Assembly: GCA_026392355.1 (NCBI GenBank)
Contig: JAPLCF010000030.1
Coordinates: forward strand, 186,001-250,000
Direction: 5' to 3'
Length of the DNA: 64,000 nucleotides
DNA from: Actinomycetota bacterium
GTDB taxonomy: Bacteria; Actinomycetota; Thermoleophilia; Gaiellales; F1-60-MAGs149
Shown here: positions 52,638-63,834 of the stretch, piece by piece
Layout of the letters: every line of letters begins with the position of its first letter
Numbering within the stretch: the first letter of the stretch is position 1
Notes under the pieces: model-generated
Databases searched by the model: none
The model's input: the letters and a program-made list of their open reading frames with translations, nothing else
What the model was told of the DNA's origin: nothing
Made by a program: the position numbers and the translations under genes

Positions 52638-52659
52638 CGCGGCGGGTCACCCCGCCGCG
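52638..52659 (+). other. GC-rich hairpin between glmM and glmS
   Basis: CGCGGCGGG-TCAC-CCCGCCGCG forms a perfect 9-bp stem with a 4-base loop, starting 2 bases after the glmM stop and ending 18 bases before the glmS start. An overlapping palindrome TGACCCGC-G-GCGGGTCA is also present. No T-tract. It may attenuate, stabilise the upstream message or reduce glmS translation. Confidence 0.55.
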
Positions 52660-52677
52660 AACGGTAGGATTGGCCCT

Positions 52678-54516
52678 GTGTGCGGGATCATCGGCTACGT
52701 CGGGGCGCGTCCCTGCAAGGAACTCGTCCTGTCGGGCCTCGAGCACCTCGAGTACCGCGGCTACGACTCCTCCGGCATGGTGCTGGTCGGCGATGGCGCG
52801 CTCGATCGCGCCCGTGCGGTCGGTCCCGTCAAGGAGCTGCGCAAGGTAGCCGGCGACGTCTCCGAGACCGCCACGCTCGGCATGGGGCATACCCGCTGGG
52901 CCACGCACGGCGGCGTCGAGGTACGCAACGCGCACCCCTTCACCTCCGAGGACGGCCGCTTCGCCGTCCTGATGAACGGCATCTTCGAGAATTACATCGA
53001 GCTGCGTGCAGGCGTCACTGCCCGCGGGCACACGCTCACGAGTGATACCGACACCGAGGCGCTCGTCCACTTGATCGAGGAGGAGTACGACGGCGATCTG
53101 GCCGAGACCTGCCGCCGCATCTTCCCGCGCTTGGAGGGGCACTTCGCGTTCCTCGCGATTGCCCTCGACGAGCCCGATCGCATCGTTGCCGCCCGCCTCG
53201 CCTGGCCGCCGCTCGTGATTGGCCGCGGCGAGGGCGAGAACTTCATCGCTTCGTTCACGCCCGCCTTCCTCGAGAAGACGCGCATGATCCAAGTCGTCGA
53301 CGAGTCCGAGATCGTGATCGTCAAGGCCGACAGCGTTGAGTACCGCGCCGTGGCCGACGGCACGGTGCGCGAGCACCCGATCGAGCAGGCCGACGATTCG
53401 ATCGAGGTTGCAGCCAAGGGTGGCTACGAGACGTTCATGCTCAAGGAGATCCACGAGCAGCCCACGGCGATCAGCGACACCATCGCCGAGCGCTTTCACC
53501 ATGGCGAGCTGCATCTCGACGGCTTCGGCCTCAGCGACGACGATCTGCGCGAGATCAACCGCGTACTGATCGTCGGCTGCGGTACGGCGCTGCACTCGGG
53601 CCTCGTGGGTCGGTACCTGATCGAAGAGTGGGGCGGGGTGGCCACCGAGGCCGATGTCGCCAGCGAATGGCGCTACCGCAACGGCGTCTTCGACCCCAAG
53701 ACACTCGTGCTTGCCATCTCGCAGTCGGGCGAGACTGCCGACACGCTCGCCGCCATGCAGATCGCCAAGGAGCGCGGTGCTCGCGTCGTGGCCGTCACGA
53801 ACATCATGGGTTCGGCCATTGCCCGAGCGGCCGACGGTGTGCTCTACACCCGCGCAGGCCTCGAGATTGGCGTCGCCGCCTCGAAGACGTTTACCGCGCA
53901 GGTCACGCTAATGACGCTAATCGCCCTGCACCTCGGCGCGGTCCGCGGCATCCTCACCTCCGAACAGGTCGCGCTGATCGGCGCGGAGTTGCGCGAGGTA
54001 CCGGAACTCGTCCAAGAGCTGCTGGATGACAAGGCACTCGATGCCCAGCTCGACATGCTCGCCGACCGCTTTGCGCACGATCGCTTCTTCCTCTACCTGG
54101 GACGCCACTTGGGCTTGCCCATCTGCCAAGAGGGGGCGCTCAAACTCAAGGAGATTTCGTACATCCCGACCGATGCGTACGCCGCGGGCGAGATGAAGCA
54201 CGGGCCGATCGCCCTCCTCGGGGAGGACACGCCCGTAGTGGCCGTCGCCACCGACAGCCACGTCTTCGAGAAGATGGCGTCGAACCTCGAGGAGGTTCGC
54301 GCACGGGGTGCCCACGTGATCGCCGTCGCAACCGCCGGCAACACCGCCATCGCGCAGCACGCCGAGCACGTGCTCTACGTGCCGCGCACGCGACCCGAGC
54401 TGCAGCCGATCCTCGCGATCGTGCCGTTGCAGTTGCTCGCCTACAAGATCACCGGTCGGCTGGGCCTCGACGTGGATCGTCCGCGCAATCTCGCCAAGAC
54501 CGTCACGGTCGAGTGA
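52678..54516 (+). CDS. glmS: Glutamine-fructose-6-phosphate aminotransferase (isomerising)
   Basis: First enzyme of the hexosamine pathway. The N-terminal Ntn glutaminase uses the Cys of MCGIIGYVG as nucleophile; HTRWATHGGV and NGIFENYIELR are part of that site. Two SIS domains follow (IVGCGTALHSGLVG, ISQSGETADTLAAM, GRHLGLPICQEGALKLKEIS), and the C-terminus ends DRPRNLAKTVTVE. Length 612. GTG start encodes Met before the catalytic Cys. Its stop overlaps acpS (GTGA). Confidence 0.97.
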   Translation: MCGIIGYVGARPCKELVLSGLEHLEYRGYDSSGMVLVGDGALDRARAVGPVKELRKVAGDVSETATLGMGHTRWATHGGVEVRNAHPFTSEDGRFAVLMNGIFENYIELRAGVTARGHTLTSDTDTEALVHLIEEEYDGDLAETCRRIFPRLEGHFAFLAIALDEPDRIVAARLAWPPLVIGRGEGENFIASFTPAFLEKTRMIQVVDESEIVIVKADSVEYRAVADGTVREHPIEQADDSIEVAAKGGYETFMLKEIHEQPTAISDTIAERFHHGELHLDGFGLSDDDLREINRVLIVGCGTALHSGLVGRYLIEEWGGVATEADVASEWRYRNGVFDPKTLVLAISQSGETADTLAAMQIAKERGARVVAVTNIMGSAIARAADGVLYTRAGLEIGVAASKTFTAQVTLMTLIALHLGAVRGILTSEQVALIGAELREVPELVQELLDDKALDAQLDMLADRFAHDRFFLYLGRHLGLPICQEGALKLKEISYIPTDAYAAGEMKHGPIALLGEDTPVVAVATDSHVFEKMASNLEEVRARGAHVIAVATAGNTAIAQHAEHVLYVPRTRPELQPILAIVPLQLLAYKITGRLGLDVDRPRNLAKTVTVE

Positions 54517-54914
54517 GCGACGAGCTGGCGGCACCACGGCTGCTCGTTGGCCTCGACCTGATCGAGATTGAGCGCGTGGAACACGCACTGGTACGCCACC
54601 CGTTGCGTTTTCGCGAGCGCTGCTTCACGGCGCGCGAGATCGAGGAGCTCGATCGCAAGCCGCGTCCCAGCGAGAGCTACGCGGGACGCTTCGCCGCGAA
54701 AGAGGCGATCGGCAAGGCACTCGGCACCGGCGTGCACTTCACCTGGACGGAGATCGAGGTCGCCGGGCGCGGGAAGCCCTCCGTGACGCTCCATGGCTGG
54801 ACCAAGGACGTCGCGGCACGCAAGGGAGTCATCGCGATCGATGTCTCAATCACGCACTCGCGCACGACAAGCGCCGCAGTGGCGATCGCGATTCTGGGGC
54901 CTGAGGCGGCTTAG
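54513..54914 (+). CDS. acpS: Holo-[acyl-carrier-protein] synthase
   Basis: Transfers phosphopantetheine from CoA to acyl carrier protein. Signature motifs: GLDLIEIERVEHAL (Mg/CoA site, about residues 13-26) and RFAAKEAIGKALGTG (about 58-72), then VSITHSRTTSAAVAIA. Length 133. GTG start overlapping glmS. Its TAG overlaps the stop of the convergent rpsT gene in the bases TTAG. Confidence 0.94.
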   Translation: MSDELAAPRLLVGLDLIEIERVEHALVRHPLRFRERCFTAREIEELDRKPRPSESYAGRFAAKEAIGKALGTGVHFTWTEIEVAGRGKPSVTLHGWTKDVAARKGVIAIDVSITHSRTTSAAVAIAILGPEAA

Positions 54915-55465
54915 GACTCGTCGGCCGGGGCGTCAGCCTCGGCAGCGGGCTCTTCAGCGGGAGCCTCGTCGGCCTTCTTTGCGGCCGGCTTCTTGGCGGG
55001 AGCCTTCTTGGCAGCCGGCTTCTTAGCGGGCGCCTTCTTCTCCGCAGCGGCGGGAGCCTCATCAGCGACGGCCTCAGCGGCCTCCTCGACGGGGGCTTCC
55101 TCGACGGGAGCCTCCTCGGCGACGGCCTCAGCAGCAGCCTTCTTCGGCGCGGCCTTCGTGGCCGTCTTGCGCGTCACGCGGCGCTTCTTGGTCTCTTCGA
55201 CCTGCGGACCGCGGGCGATCACGCGCGTGGCGCGAGACTTCTTGCGGGCAGCCGTCTTCTCATGCAGGGCGCGCTTGGCAGCGGCGCGATCGACCAGCTT
55301 GATGTAGTGCTGGTGCGCGGCCTCGACGGCCGTGGCATCGCCACTCTGCACTGCATCGATCAGGCGGCGGAACGCCGTCTTGATCGAGGAGCGGTAGCGG
55401 ATGTTCTCGACGCGCTGACGCTCGGCAACGAGGATGCGCTTCTTCTGCTGCTTGATATTCGCCAT
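54911..55465 (-). CDS. rpsT: 30S ribosomal protein S20 with a long Lys/Ala/Glu-rich C-terminal extension
   Basis: Residues 1-85 are an ordinary S20: MANIKQQKKRILVAERQR, YRSSIKTAFRRLIDAVQSGD, and KLVDRAAAKRALHEKTAARK. The normal protein ends near residue 88, but this one continues to 184. The extension has three parts: a basic stretch, an acidic EEAPVEEAPVEEA region, and two APAKKPAAKK repeats resembling the tail of histone H1 or of HupB, closing with an acidic end. The upstream in-frame region is antisense to murJ and is not part of the gene. The start is the ATG at 55465. The acpS stop overlaps its stop. Confidence 0.92.
   Translation of the reverse strand: MANIKQQKKRILVAERQRVENIRYRSSIKTAFRRLIDAVQSGDATAVEAAHQHYIKLVDRAAAKRALHEKTAARKKSRATRVIARGPQVEETKKRRVTRKTATKAAPKKAAAEAVAEEAPVEEAPVEEAAEAVADEAPAAAEKKAPAKKPAAKKAPAKKPAAKKADEAPAEEPAAEADAPADES
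54984..55043 (-). repeat. Tandem 30-bp repeat encoding the S20 Lys/Pro/Ala tail
   Basis: Two 30-base units starting at 54984 and 55014 differ at only a few positions and encode APAKKPAAKK-type decapeptides. The DNA repeat explains how the histone-like tail could expand or contract. Confidence 0.8.
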
Positions 55466-55567
55466 AGACCTTGTGTGTCCGCGCGCGGGGATCTCCCCGC
55501 AACGCTGCGGAGGGTAGCAGGGTCCCGGTATCAGCCGCGCAACCGGATCGCCTGCCATTATCGGTGC

Positions 55568-57163
55568 ATGGCGACGAACGAGGATGCGCCCGTGGTCGGC
55601 GCTCGCAGCCGCTCGGTTTCCGCCGCGCTGTTTAGTGCTGCGACCGGGGTCTCGCGGGTGCTCGGTCTGGTGCGTGAAGTGATCTCCGCGCAGCTGCTCG
55701 GCGTGTCCGCGCCGGCCAGTGCCTTCGTTGTCGCGAACAACGTGCCGAACACCGTGCGCTCGCTCGTCGCCGACTCCGCTCTTGGCGCCTCGTTCGTGCC
55801 GGTGTTCAATGAACTGCTGGTCAAGGGCGAGCGAGAGCGCGCCTGGCGTGTTGCGTCCAGCGCCCTGACGCTCGCGACGCTCGCACTGATGGGCATCACG
55901 GCCCTGGGCATTCTGTTCGCCCGGCCGCTGCTCAGTTTCGCCAACATGACGGGCGAGCAACTCGACCTCGCGGTCCAGATGACGCGGATTCTGTTCCCGA
56001 TCCTGATTCTGCTCGGCATCTCCGGTCTCGTGCAGGCGATTCTCAACTCGTTCGACGAGTTCGTCCTGCCCGCCATTGCGCCGGTCTTCTGGAACCTCGT
56101 GATCATCGGCTTCCTGATCTACGCGTTCACCGTGCCCGATCTGGGGCAGCGCGCGGTGATCTTGGCGGTTGGCACGCTGGTAGGCACCGCCGTGCAGATG
56201 GTGATTCCGCTGCCCGCCCTGCGTGGCAAGGGCGGCCGCCTGCGGCCGCTGATCGATGTGCGGGATCCGGCCGTCCGCCGCATCCTGATTCTCCTGATCC
56301 CGGTCGCCCTCGGACTTGGCCTCGCCAACGTGAACCTGACCGTCTCGACGTACATCGCTACCTACGTCGACCCCACGTACGCGCCGCGCGCCATCGATGC
56401 CGCCTTCCGTGTGTACATGCTGCCGCAGGGGATCTTCAGCGTGGCGGTCTCCACGGTGATGTTCCCGAGCTTGGCTCGGGCGGTGGCGGCCTACGACTTC
56501 ACGCGCTTCCGCACCTCGCTGGCCGACGGCACCAAGCTGATCATCTTCCTGTTGCTCCCCGCCAGCGCCGTCATTGCCGTGCTCGCCGAGCCGATCATCC
56601 AGTTGCTGTTCCAGCGTGGCGCGTGGACTGCGGCCGAGACGCCCGGCGTGGCCGAAGCGCTGATCGCCTTCAGCATCGGCCTCGCGCTCAATGGCGTGAT
56701 TCTGCTGCTGACGCGCTGCTTCTTTGCCCTCCAGCACGTCTGGGCCGCCACGGCAATCGCTCTCGTCAATCTCGTGCTGGCCGCCGGCCTGAGTCTGCTG
56801 CTGTTCGGCCCCTGCGGCGTCTGGGGCATTCCGCTGGCTAACTCGCTCGCCAACATCGTCGTCGTGCCCTTGATGTGGCTCCTGCTCTCCAAGCGCGTCG
56901 GTCACCTCGACAATCGCGGCGTCCTCCTCAGCGCTCTGCGCTCGCTGATCGTGGCAGCGGCCGCCGGCGCGATCGCCTACGGCATCTGGAGTGTTCTGCG
57001 CGCTGCGCTCGGCGAGTCGCTCGTGGCCCAGTTGATCGAGGTCGGTCTGGCCGTCTCCATCGCCGGGCTCGCGTACCTCGGCGTTATGCACCTACTGCGC
57101 GTACCCGAGGCCAGCCGCATTCTTGCGCTGGTACGACGACGCGACATAGAGACGACCTCGTGA
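55568..57163 (+). CDS. murJ: Lipid II flippase MurJ (MviN family)
   Basis: Moves lipid-linked peptidoglycan precursor across the membrane. 531 residues with about 14 membrane helices. Family features: ATGVSRVLGLVREVISAQLLG at the N-terminus, VANNVPNTVRSLVADSALGASFVPVF, and the middle region YMLPQGIFSVAVSTVMFPSLA. No C-terminal kinase-like domain of the mycobacterial MviN type is present. The ATG at 55568 is chosen since longer in-frame sequence overlaps rpsT. The TGATG overlap with the next gene indicates co-transcription. Confidence 0.93.
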   Translation: MATNEDAPVVGARSRSVSAALFSAATGVSRVLGLVREVISAQLLGVSAPASAFVVANNVPNTVRSLVADSALGASFVPVFNELLVKGERERAWRVASSALTLATLALMGITALGILFARPLLSFANMTGEQLDLAVQMTRILFPILILLGISGLVQAILNSFDEFVLPAIAPVFWNLVIIGFLIYAFTVPDLGQRAVILAVGTLVGTAVQMVIPLPALRGKGGRLRPLIDVRDPAVRRILILLIPVALGLGLANVNLTVSTYIATYVDPTYAPRAIDAAFRVYMLPQGIFSVAVSTVMFPSLARAVAAYDFTRFRTSLADGTKLIIFLLLPASAVIAVLAEPIIQLLFQRGAWTAAETPGVAEALIAFSIGLALNGVILLLTRCFFALQHVWAATAIALVNLVLAAGLSLLLFGPCGVWGIPLANSLANIVVVPLMWLLLSKRVGHLDNRGVLLSALRSLIVAAAAGAIAYGIWSVLRAALGESLVAQLIEVGLAVSIAGLAYLGVMHLLRVPEASRILALVRRRDIETTS

Positions 57164-58080
57164 TGCTGCGGCTCGACCAGCTGCCGTGGCCGCTTGAGCC
57201 GCTACTGATCGTTCTGTCCGACTCGATCGGCCGCTTCCAGCGTCATCGCTGCACGACAGCAGCAGCCGCGATCGCCTTTCACGTGCTGTTCAGCGTCTTC
57301 CCACTGATCCTGCTGATCACCGCTGTCGTCGGGTCGCGCATGCGCAGTGCAGAGGTGCGGAACGCCATCACCGATGGACTGATGAACGCACTCCCGCTCG
57401 ACCCGTCCGCCCGCGATCAGATCGACAACCTCCTCAAGATCACGAACGCCAACCTGCCGGCGATCGGCATCATTGGCGCCGTGGCGCTCGTCTGGAGCGC
57501 CAGCGGCATGCTCGGCAGTGTGCGCGGTGCGATGGAACTGGCGTGGGAGGGCTTCAGCGGCACCCGCCCGTTCCTGCGCGGTAAGCTCGTCGACGCGATT
57601 CTGCTGACGGTGCTCGTCACCGTGATCCTGTCGTCGTTCCTGATCGGTGTGCTCCTCAGCTTCGTGCCGCAGATACCGCGTGACGCTCTCGGTGACAGCG
57701 GCGTCTGGAATGACGCCACCTTGTTCGTCCGCTCATGGATCGGGCCGCTGGCCTCGCTGGTCTCCAGCATCCTCGTGATGCTGGTGGCGTACAAGTTCCT
57801 CCCCAAGCCACGCCCCGCGTTCCGCTACGCGCTGGTCGGCGCAGTCATTGCCGGGGTCCTGTTCGAGATCGCACGCCGCGTCTTCACGATCTACGTCGAG
57901 AAGATCGCGCGCTACGACATCGTGTACGGGGCTCTCGGCTCGATCATCGCGTTCCTGTTCTTCGTGTACATCGCGGCGATGATCCTGCTCTACGGCGCCG
58001 AGCTCGGCGCCTCCATCCGACGCGTCCAGAACGCCGGCCGGCTGCTGCCGCGGAAGAAGGCGAAGCCCGAGGCGGCATGA
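57163..58080 (+). CDS. YihY/BrkB-family membrane protein
   Basis: A 305-residue protein with six membrane helices. Family pattern: [20 protein letters not shown] (about residues 33-52), [20 protein letters not shown], and the C-terminal [21 protein letters not shown] with GAELGASI. Once called ribonuclease BN by mistake, the family is now regarded as membrane proteins of uncertain transport function. Position after murJ hints at an envelope role. Ends 10 bases before lepA. Confidence 0.92.
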   Translation: MLRLDQLPWPLEPLLIVLSDSIGRFQRHRCTTAAAAIAFHVLFSVFPLILLITAVVGSRMRSAEVRNAITDGLMNALPLDPSARDQIDNLLKITNANLPAIGIIGAVALVWSASGMLGSVRGAMELAWEGFSGTRPFLRGKLVDAILLTVLVTVILSSFLIGVLLSFVPQIPRDALGDSGVWNDATLFVRSWIGPLASLVSSILVMLVAYKFLPKPRPAFRYALVGAVIAGVLFEIARRVFTIYVEKIARYDIVYGALGSIIAFLFFVYIAAMILLYGAELGASIRRVQNAGRLLPRKKAKPEAA

Positions 58081-58090
58081 CAGGTACCCT

Positions 58091-59902
<1,812 letters not shown>

Positions 59903-59904
59903 CC

Positions 59905-59919
59905 GACCGGCTGCCGGTC
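59905..59919. terminator. Short hairpin between convergent lepA and corA
   Basis: GACCGG-CTG-CCGGTC, a 6-bp stem with a 3-base loop, lies between the two stop codons. It could act as a weak bidirectional terminator; no T-tract is present on either strand. Confidence 0.35.
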
Positions 59920-60901
59920 AGACCCAGCGCAGCCACTTGAAGATGCCGAGCAGCACCGCGATGGTGCTGACCAGCACCGCGAGGATGGCGGCGAAGGCAA
60001 ACGACACGTGGTCGAACGGCACCGGCACGTTCATGCCGAAGAGATTCGTCACGAACGTGACCGGGAGGAACACCACCGTCAACACGGTCAGCACCTGCAG
60101 GATGCGGTTCTGGCGATGGCTGATCGCCGTCTCGTTCGTCTGCTCGAGCGCCTCGGCGACCTCTTTGTAATTCTCGAGGAGGTCCCAGATGCGCTCGGCG
60201 GAGTCGACGAGGTCGTCGTAGTAGATGTCGAGGTCCTCGCTGGCGAGGTAGCGCTCACCCGCGCGCTCGAGCTGGCGCAGCACCGGACGCTGTGGCTTGG
60301 TGATCTTGCGGTAGGAGATGATCTCCTGCTTGACGTTCGAGATCATCCGCACGACCGACTCATCGGGATCGCGCTCGAAAAGGTGGTCCTCAATGTCCTC
60401 GAGCTTGCGACCGATCTGGTCGAGGATCGGGAAGCAGTAGCCGTACAGCGAGTCGAGCACCTCGTAGAAGAGGAAGCCGGACCCCTTGGCGAACCACTCG
60501 GCGCGCTCCTCCTCGTTGGCTTCGAGCCGCCGGAAGACGTTGCTGACCGGCTTGAGCGGGACGTTCGGGATCGTGATCAGAAAGTCGGGCCCGATGAAGG
60601 CGTTCACCTCGGCGGGGAACAGGCGACCCGACTGTTTGTCGTACCAGGGGAAGTGGAGCACCACAAAGACGTAGTCGGGGTACTCGTCGACCTTCGGTCG
60701 CTGTCGGCGCGAGCGCACATCCTCAAGATCGAGCTCGTGGAAGGAGAACTCCTCCTCGAGCCAGGCGATCTCAGCGGGGCCGGGGGACTCCAGCTGAATC
60801 CAGCGCAGGCCACCCGTCTCGAGCATGCTGACGCGCGGCTCCATGACAGCGGGAGCCGACAGGGACACCGCACGGTGCCGGGGTCGTCGGATGCGAGGCA
60901 T
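59918..60901 (-). CDS. corA: CorA-family magnesium/divalent cation channel
   Basis: Pentameric Mg2+ channel. A large cytoplasmic domain (PDYVFVVLHFPWYD, then long helices through VVRMISNVKQEIISYRK) leads to two C-terminal membrane helices. The signature GMN at the end of the first helix is present in TNLFGMNVPVPFD. The last helix is FAFAAILAVLVSTIAVLLGI. About 327 residues from the ATG at 60901. Divergent from trkA with an 82-base gap. Confidence 0.95.
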   Translation of the reverse strand: MPRIRRPRHRAVSLSAPAVMEPRVSMLETGGLRWIQLESPGPAEIAWLEEEFSFHELDLEDVRSRRQRPKVDEYPDYVFVVLHFPWYDKQSGRLFPAEVNAFIGPDFLITIPNVPLKPVSNVFRRLEANEEERAEWFAKGSGFLFYEVLDSLYGYCFPILDQIGRKLEDIEDHLFERDPDESVVRMISNVKQEIISYRKITKPQRPVLRQLERAGERYLASEDLDIYYDDLVDSAERIWDLLENYKEVAEALEQTNETAISHRQNRILQVLTVLTVVFLPVTFVTNLFGMNVPVPFDHVSFAFAAILAVLVSTIAVLLGIFKWLRWV

Positions 60902-60983
60902 AGGTGGTAGCTGAAGGTGATCGGTGCATTGCGCCCGCATAGGATAGCGCGACGGCCGTGTTCGACCGCCCTACAATCCAGAC

Positions 60984-62309
60984 ATGCGCATTTTGGTGAT
61001 CGGGGCCGGTCAGGTCGGCACGAGCGTTTCGGCGGCTCTGCAGGCAGCACACGAGATCACGATTGTTGATCTCGACGAGGTGCTCCTCGGACACCTCACC
61101 AACCGTTACGACGTGATGGCGGTGGCCGGCAGCGGCACGTCGCGTATCGTCCTTCTGAACGCCGGCATCGCCAAGGCCGACTTGGTGATCGTTGCGACAG
61201 ATCGCGACGAGGTCAACATCGTGGCTGCGTTGCAGGCCAAGACGCTCACCGACGCGCGCATCGTCGTGCGCACCTCGAGCGCCGATTATCTCGACGCATG
61301 GCGCCGCGGCGAGCTGCCCGTCGATCAGATGATCGCTGCCGAGAACGAACTTGCGCAGGCCGTCGTGCGCGCGATCGGTCTTCCCGGCGCGCTGCAGACC
61401 GCAATGTTTGCTGACGGGCACGCCGAGATGGTGGAGTTTGAGGTACACGCCGACGCCGCGGAAAACATCGTCGGACACCGCATCGCCGATATCCGCATCC
61501 CCGACGCCAGTGTGATCGCCACGCTGATTCGCGGAGACTCCGTGACCATCCCTGGTGGCGGCGATGTGGTGGAGGAGGGAGATCGCGTCGTGCTGATCGC
61601 CTCACCCGAGGCGTCGCGTGAGTGGTCGCATCGACTCGCCCGCCGCGGCGTGCATGAGGTACGCGAAGTCGTCGTGGCCGGTGGCGGCGATACCGGCCGC
61701 GCCGTGGCAAAGGTACTGACGGAGCAAGGGCTCACGGCTCGTGTGATCGAGATCGATCCCGCTGCTGCGCGCCGCTGCGCCGAGGAGGTCGAGGCCGCGC
61801 ATGTGTTCTGCGCCGATGCCACCGATCCCGGCTTCCTGGACCGCGAGAACATTGGCCGTGCTGACGCGATCGTCTGCTGCACCGACAGCGACGAACGCGA
61901 CCTCATGATCGCACTCGTCGCCAAATCGCTCGGCGTCCCCGTGACCATCGCCGTCGTCGGTAACCCCGACCTCGTGCCGATCTTCGAGCAGGTCGGGATC
62001 GACTACGCGCTCAACCAGCGCCTGATCGTGGCGGAGGAGATCGTGCGCTTTACCCACGATCCGCGCACGCGCGGCTTCGCGATGCTCGAGAACGACCGCG
62101 TCGAGGTGTTGGAGCTCGAGATTCGCCCGGGCAGCGCGCTGCTCGGGCGACCGTTTCGCGAGCGACCGTTCGAGGGCGCGATCGTCGGTGCCATCGTGCG
62201 CGGCGGCAAAGTGCTCTTCCCGCGCGGTGACGACAGCCTGCAGGCGGGTGATTCCGCCATCATCGTCGCCGAGGCCGTGCGCGTCCCGGCGCTCGAGAAC
62301 GCCCTGTGA
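60984..62309 (+). CDS. trkA: Trk potassium uptake regulatory subunit TrkA
   Basis: Peripheral gating subunit of the Trk K+ system. Two RCK units: N-terminal Rossmann MRILVIGAGQVGTSVSAAL at residue 1 and VVVAGGGDTGRAVAKVL at about 233, each followed by a TrkA_C domain (AENIVGHRIADIRIPDASV and SALLGRPFRERPFEG). NAD(H) or ATP binding controls the channel. Length 441. Its stop overlaps the GTG of trkH, so the pair is co-expressed. Confidence 0.94.
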   Translation: MRILVIGAGQVGTSVSAALQAAHEITIVDLDEVLLGHLTNRYDVMAVAGSGTSRIVLLNAGIAKADLVIVATDRDEVNIVAALQAKTLTDARIVVRTSSADYLDAWRRGELPVDQMIAAENELAQAVVRAIGLPGALQTAMFADGHAEMVEFEVHADAAENIVGHRIADIRIPDASVIATLIRGDSVTIPGGGDVVEEGDRVVLIASPEASREWSHRLARRGVHEVREVVVAGGGDTGRAVAKVLTEQGLTARVIEIDPAAARRCAEEVEAAHVFCADATDPGFLDRENIGRADAIVCCTDSDERDLMIALVAKSLGVPVTIAVVGNPDLVPIFEQVGIDYALNQRLIVAEEIVRFTHDPRTRGFAMLENDRVEVLELEIRPGSALLGRPFRERPFEGAIVGAIVRGGKVLFPRGDDSLQAGDSAIIVAEAVRVPALENAL

Positions 62310-63823
62310 CCGCGTTGGCCCGCCGCCGCCCACGCGGCGTTGTCGACCTCGGCGCCGTCGGCAGTCTGATCTTCCGAATCATTCGCTGGCTCAGCCTGAC
62401 GCTGCTCGCGCCGATCATCGTGGCGTTGATCTACGGCGAGTCCGTGCTGCCGTTCCTCGTGACGCTGGTCGGCGGCTTCACCGTCGGCTACCTCGGCGAG
62501 CGGCTCTGCGGCGGGCGGGCGAATGACGTCGGGGTGCGCGAGGCCTTCGCGGTGGTCGCGCTGACCTGGCTCGCTGCCGCGTTACTCGGCTCTATTCCCT
62601 ACATGATCGAGGGCGGTGACATCAGCAGCCCGATCGACGCCTACTTCGAGACGATGAGCGGCTTCACGACCACCGGAGCATCCGTGATGGCCGACATCGC
62701 GAGCCACGGCGAGGCGCTGCTCTTCTGGCGCAGTCTGACGCAGTGGCTCGGTGGGATGGGGATCATCGCGCTCGCACTCGCGGTGCTCGAGCGGACAGGA
62801 CCTGGCGGCAAGGCGCTGCTGGAGCGCGAAGCGCCCGGACCGGAGGTAGAGAAGCTCACGCCACGCCTGCGCGACACGGCGATGCGCCTCTGGCTTGTGT
62901 ACATCGCCATCTCCGTCGTCTGCGCACTGTCGCTCTGGGTAGTCGGGCTCGTCGATCTGCGTCAGGGGATGAGCGCCTACAACGCGATCGTGCATACGTT
63001 CACCGCCATGTCGACCGGCGGCTTCTCACCGGAACCCCGCTCGATCGAGCCGTTCGGGTGGATCAGCCAGGTCATCCTCGTGGTGTTCATGGTCATCGCC
63101 GGAGCGAACTTCGCGCTCTGGTACAGGACCGCGCGCGGCGAGTGGCGCGCGGCACCGCGTGACGGCGAGTTCCGCGTCTACCTCGGCATTCTTGCCGGCG
63201 CCTCCGTGCTGATCGGTATCGGCCTATTGGCGACCACGGATATGGGGCTACTGAGCGCCTTCGGCCAAAGCGCGTTCCAGGTCGTTAGCTTGATGACCAC
63301 CACCGGGTACGCATCGCAAGACTTCGCTGTCTGGACAGCGTTCGCGCTGCTGATCCTGTTCGCGGTGATGTTCGTGGGCGGCTGCGCCGGCTCCACCGGA
63401 GGCGCGATCAAGGTGATTCGGATCCGGCTTGCTTTCGGCGGCCTGCGGCGCGACGTGGAGACCGCCGTCCACCCCGAGGCGGTGCTGCCCGTACGCGTGA
63501 CCGGGACGCCGGTGCGCGAGAATGCTCTCCAGGGGGCAAACGTATTTATCGGTCTGTATCTCGCGACATTCGCAGTCGGCGCGACGCTGATTCTGCTCTT
63601 CGCCACGCTGCGCGGCGTGGAGCTCGGCGCGTTCGACGCGATGGTGGCCGCCGCTACTACCATTGGCAACGTCGGCCCCGGCGTGGGGGCAGCCGGCCCC
63701 ATGGGATCGTTCGCCGGCTACACCTGGGAAAGCAAAATCGTCATGATCCTGCTGATGTGGATCGGTCGCCTGGAGATCATCCCGATCTTCGTCTTGGCGA
63801 CGCGCGCCTACTGGCGCCGCTAG
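62306..63823 (+). CDS. trkH: Trk potassium uptake channel TrkH
   Basis: K+-translocating membrane subunit, 505 residues, four M1-P-M2 repeats. The four selectivity-filter segments can be read: SGFTTTGASVM, TAMSTGGFSPEP, MTTTGYASQDF and AATTIGNVGPGVG. The intramembrane loop with FVGGCAGSTGGAIKVIRIRL is family-typical. Cytoplasmic TrkA from the preceding gene would gate it. GTG start. Convergent with tRNA-Arg 11 bases downstream. Confidence 0.95.
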   Translation: MTALARRRPRGVVDLGAVGSLIFRIIRWLSLTLLAPIIVALIYGESVLPFLVTLVGGFTVGYLGERLCGGRANDVGVREAFAVVALTWLAAALLGSIPYMIEGGDISSPIDAYFETMSGFTTTGASVMADIASHGEALLFWRSLTQWLGGMGIIALALAVLERTGPGGKALLEREAPGPEVEKLTPRLRDTAMRLWLVYIAISVVCALSLWVVGLVDLRQGMSAYNAIVHTFTAMSTGGFSPEPRSIEPFGWISQVILVVFMVIAGANFALWYRTARGEWRAAPRDGEFRVYLGILAGASVLIGIGLLATTDMGLLSAFGQSAFQVVSLMTTTGYASQDFAVWTAFALLILFAVMFVGGCAGSTGGAIKVIRIRLAFGGLRRDVETAVHPEAVLPVRVTGTPVRENALQGANVFIGLYLATFAVGATLILLFATLRGVELGAFDAMVAAATTIGNVGPGVGAAGPMGSFAGYTWESKIVMILLMWIGRLEIIPIFVLATRAYWRR

Positions 63824-63834
63824 AGCGAAGACGA

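Noticed and set aside
52636-52677. glmS ribozyme
   Set aside because: The gap is 42 bases; the ribozyme core needs well over 100 nucleotides and its conserved pseudoknot sequences are absent.
54911-57091. A 726-codon minus-strand reading frame
   Set aside because: Only its last 184 codons (rpsT) look like a protein; the rest is antisense to murJ, has no ribosome site and its composition mirrors the opposite strand.
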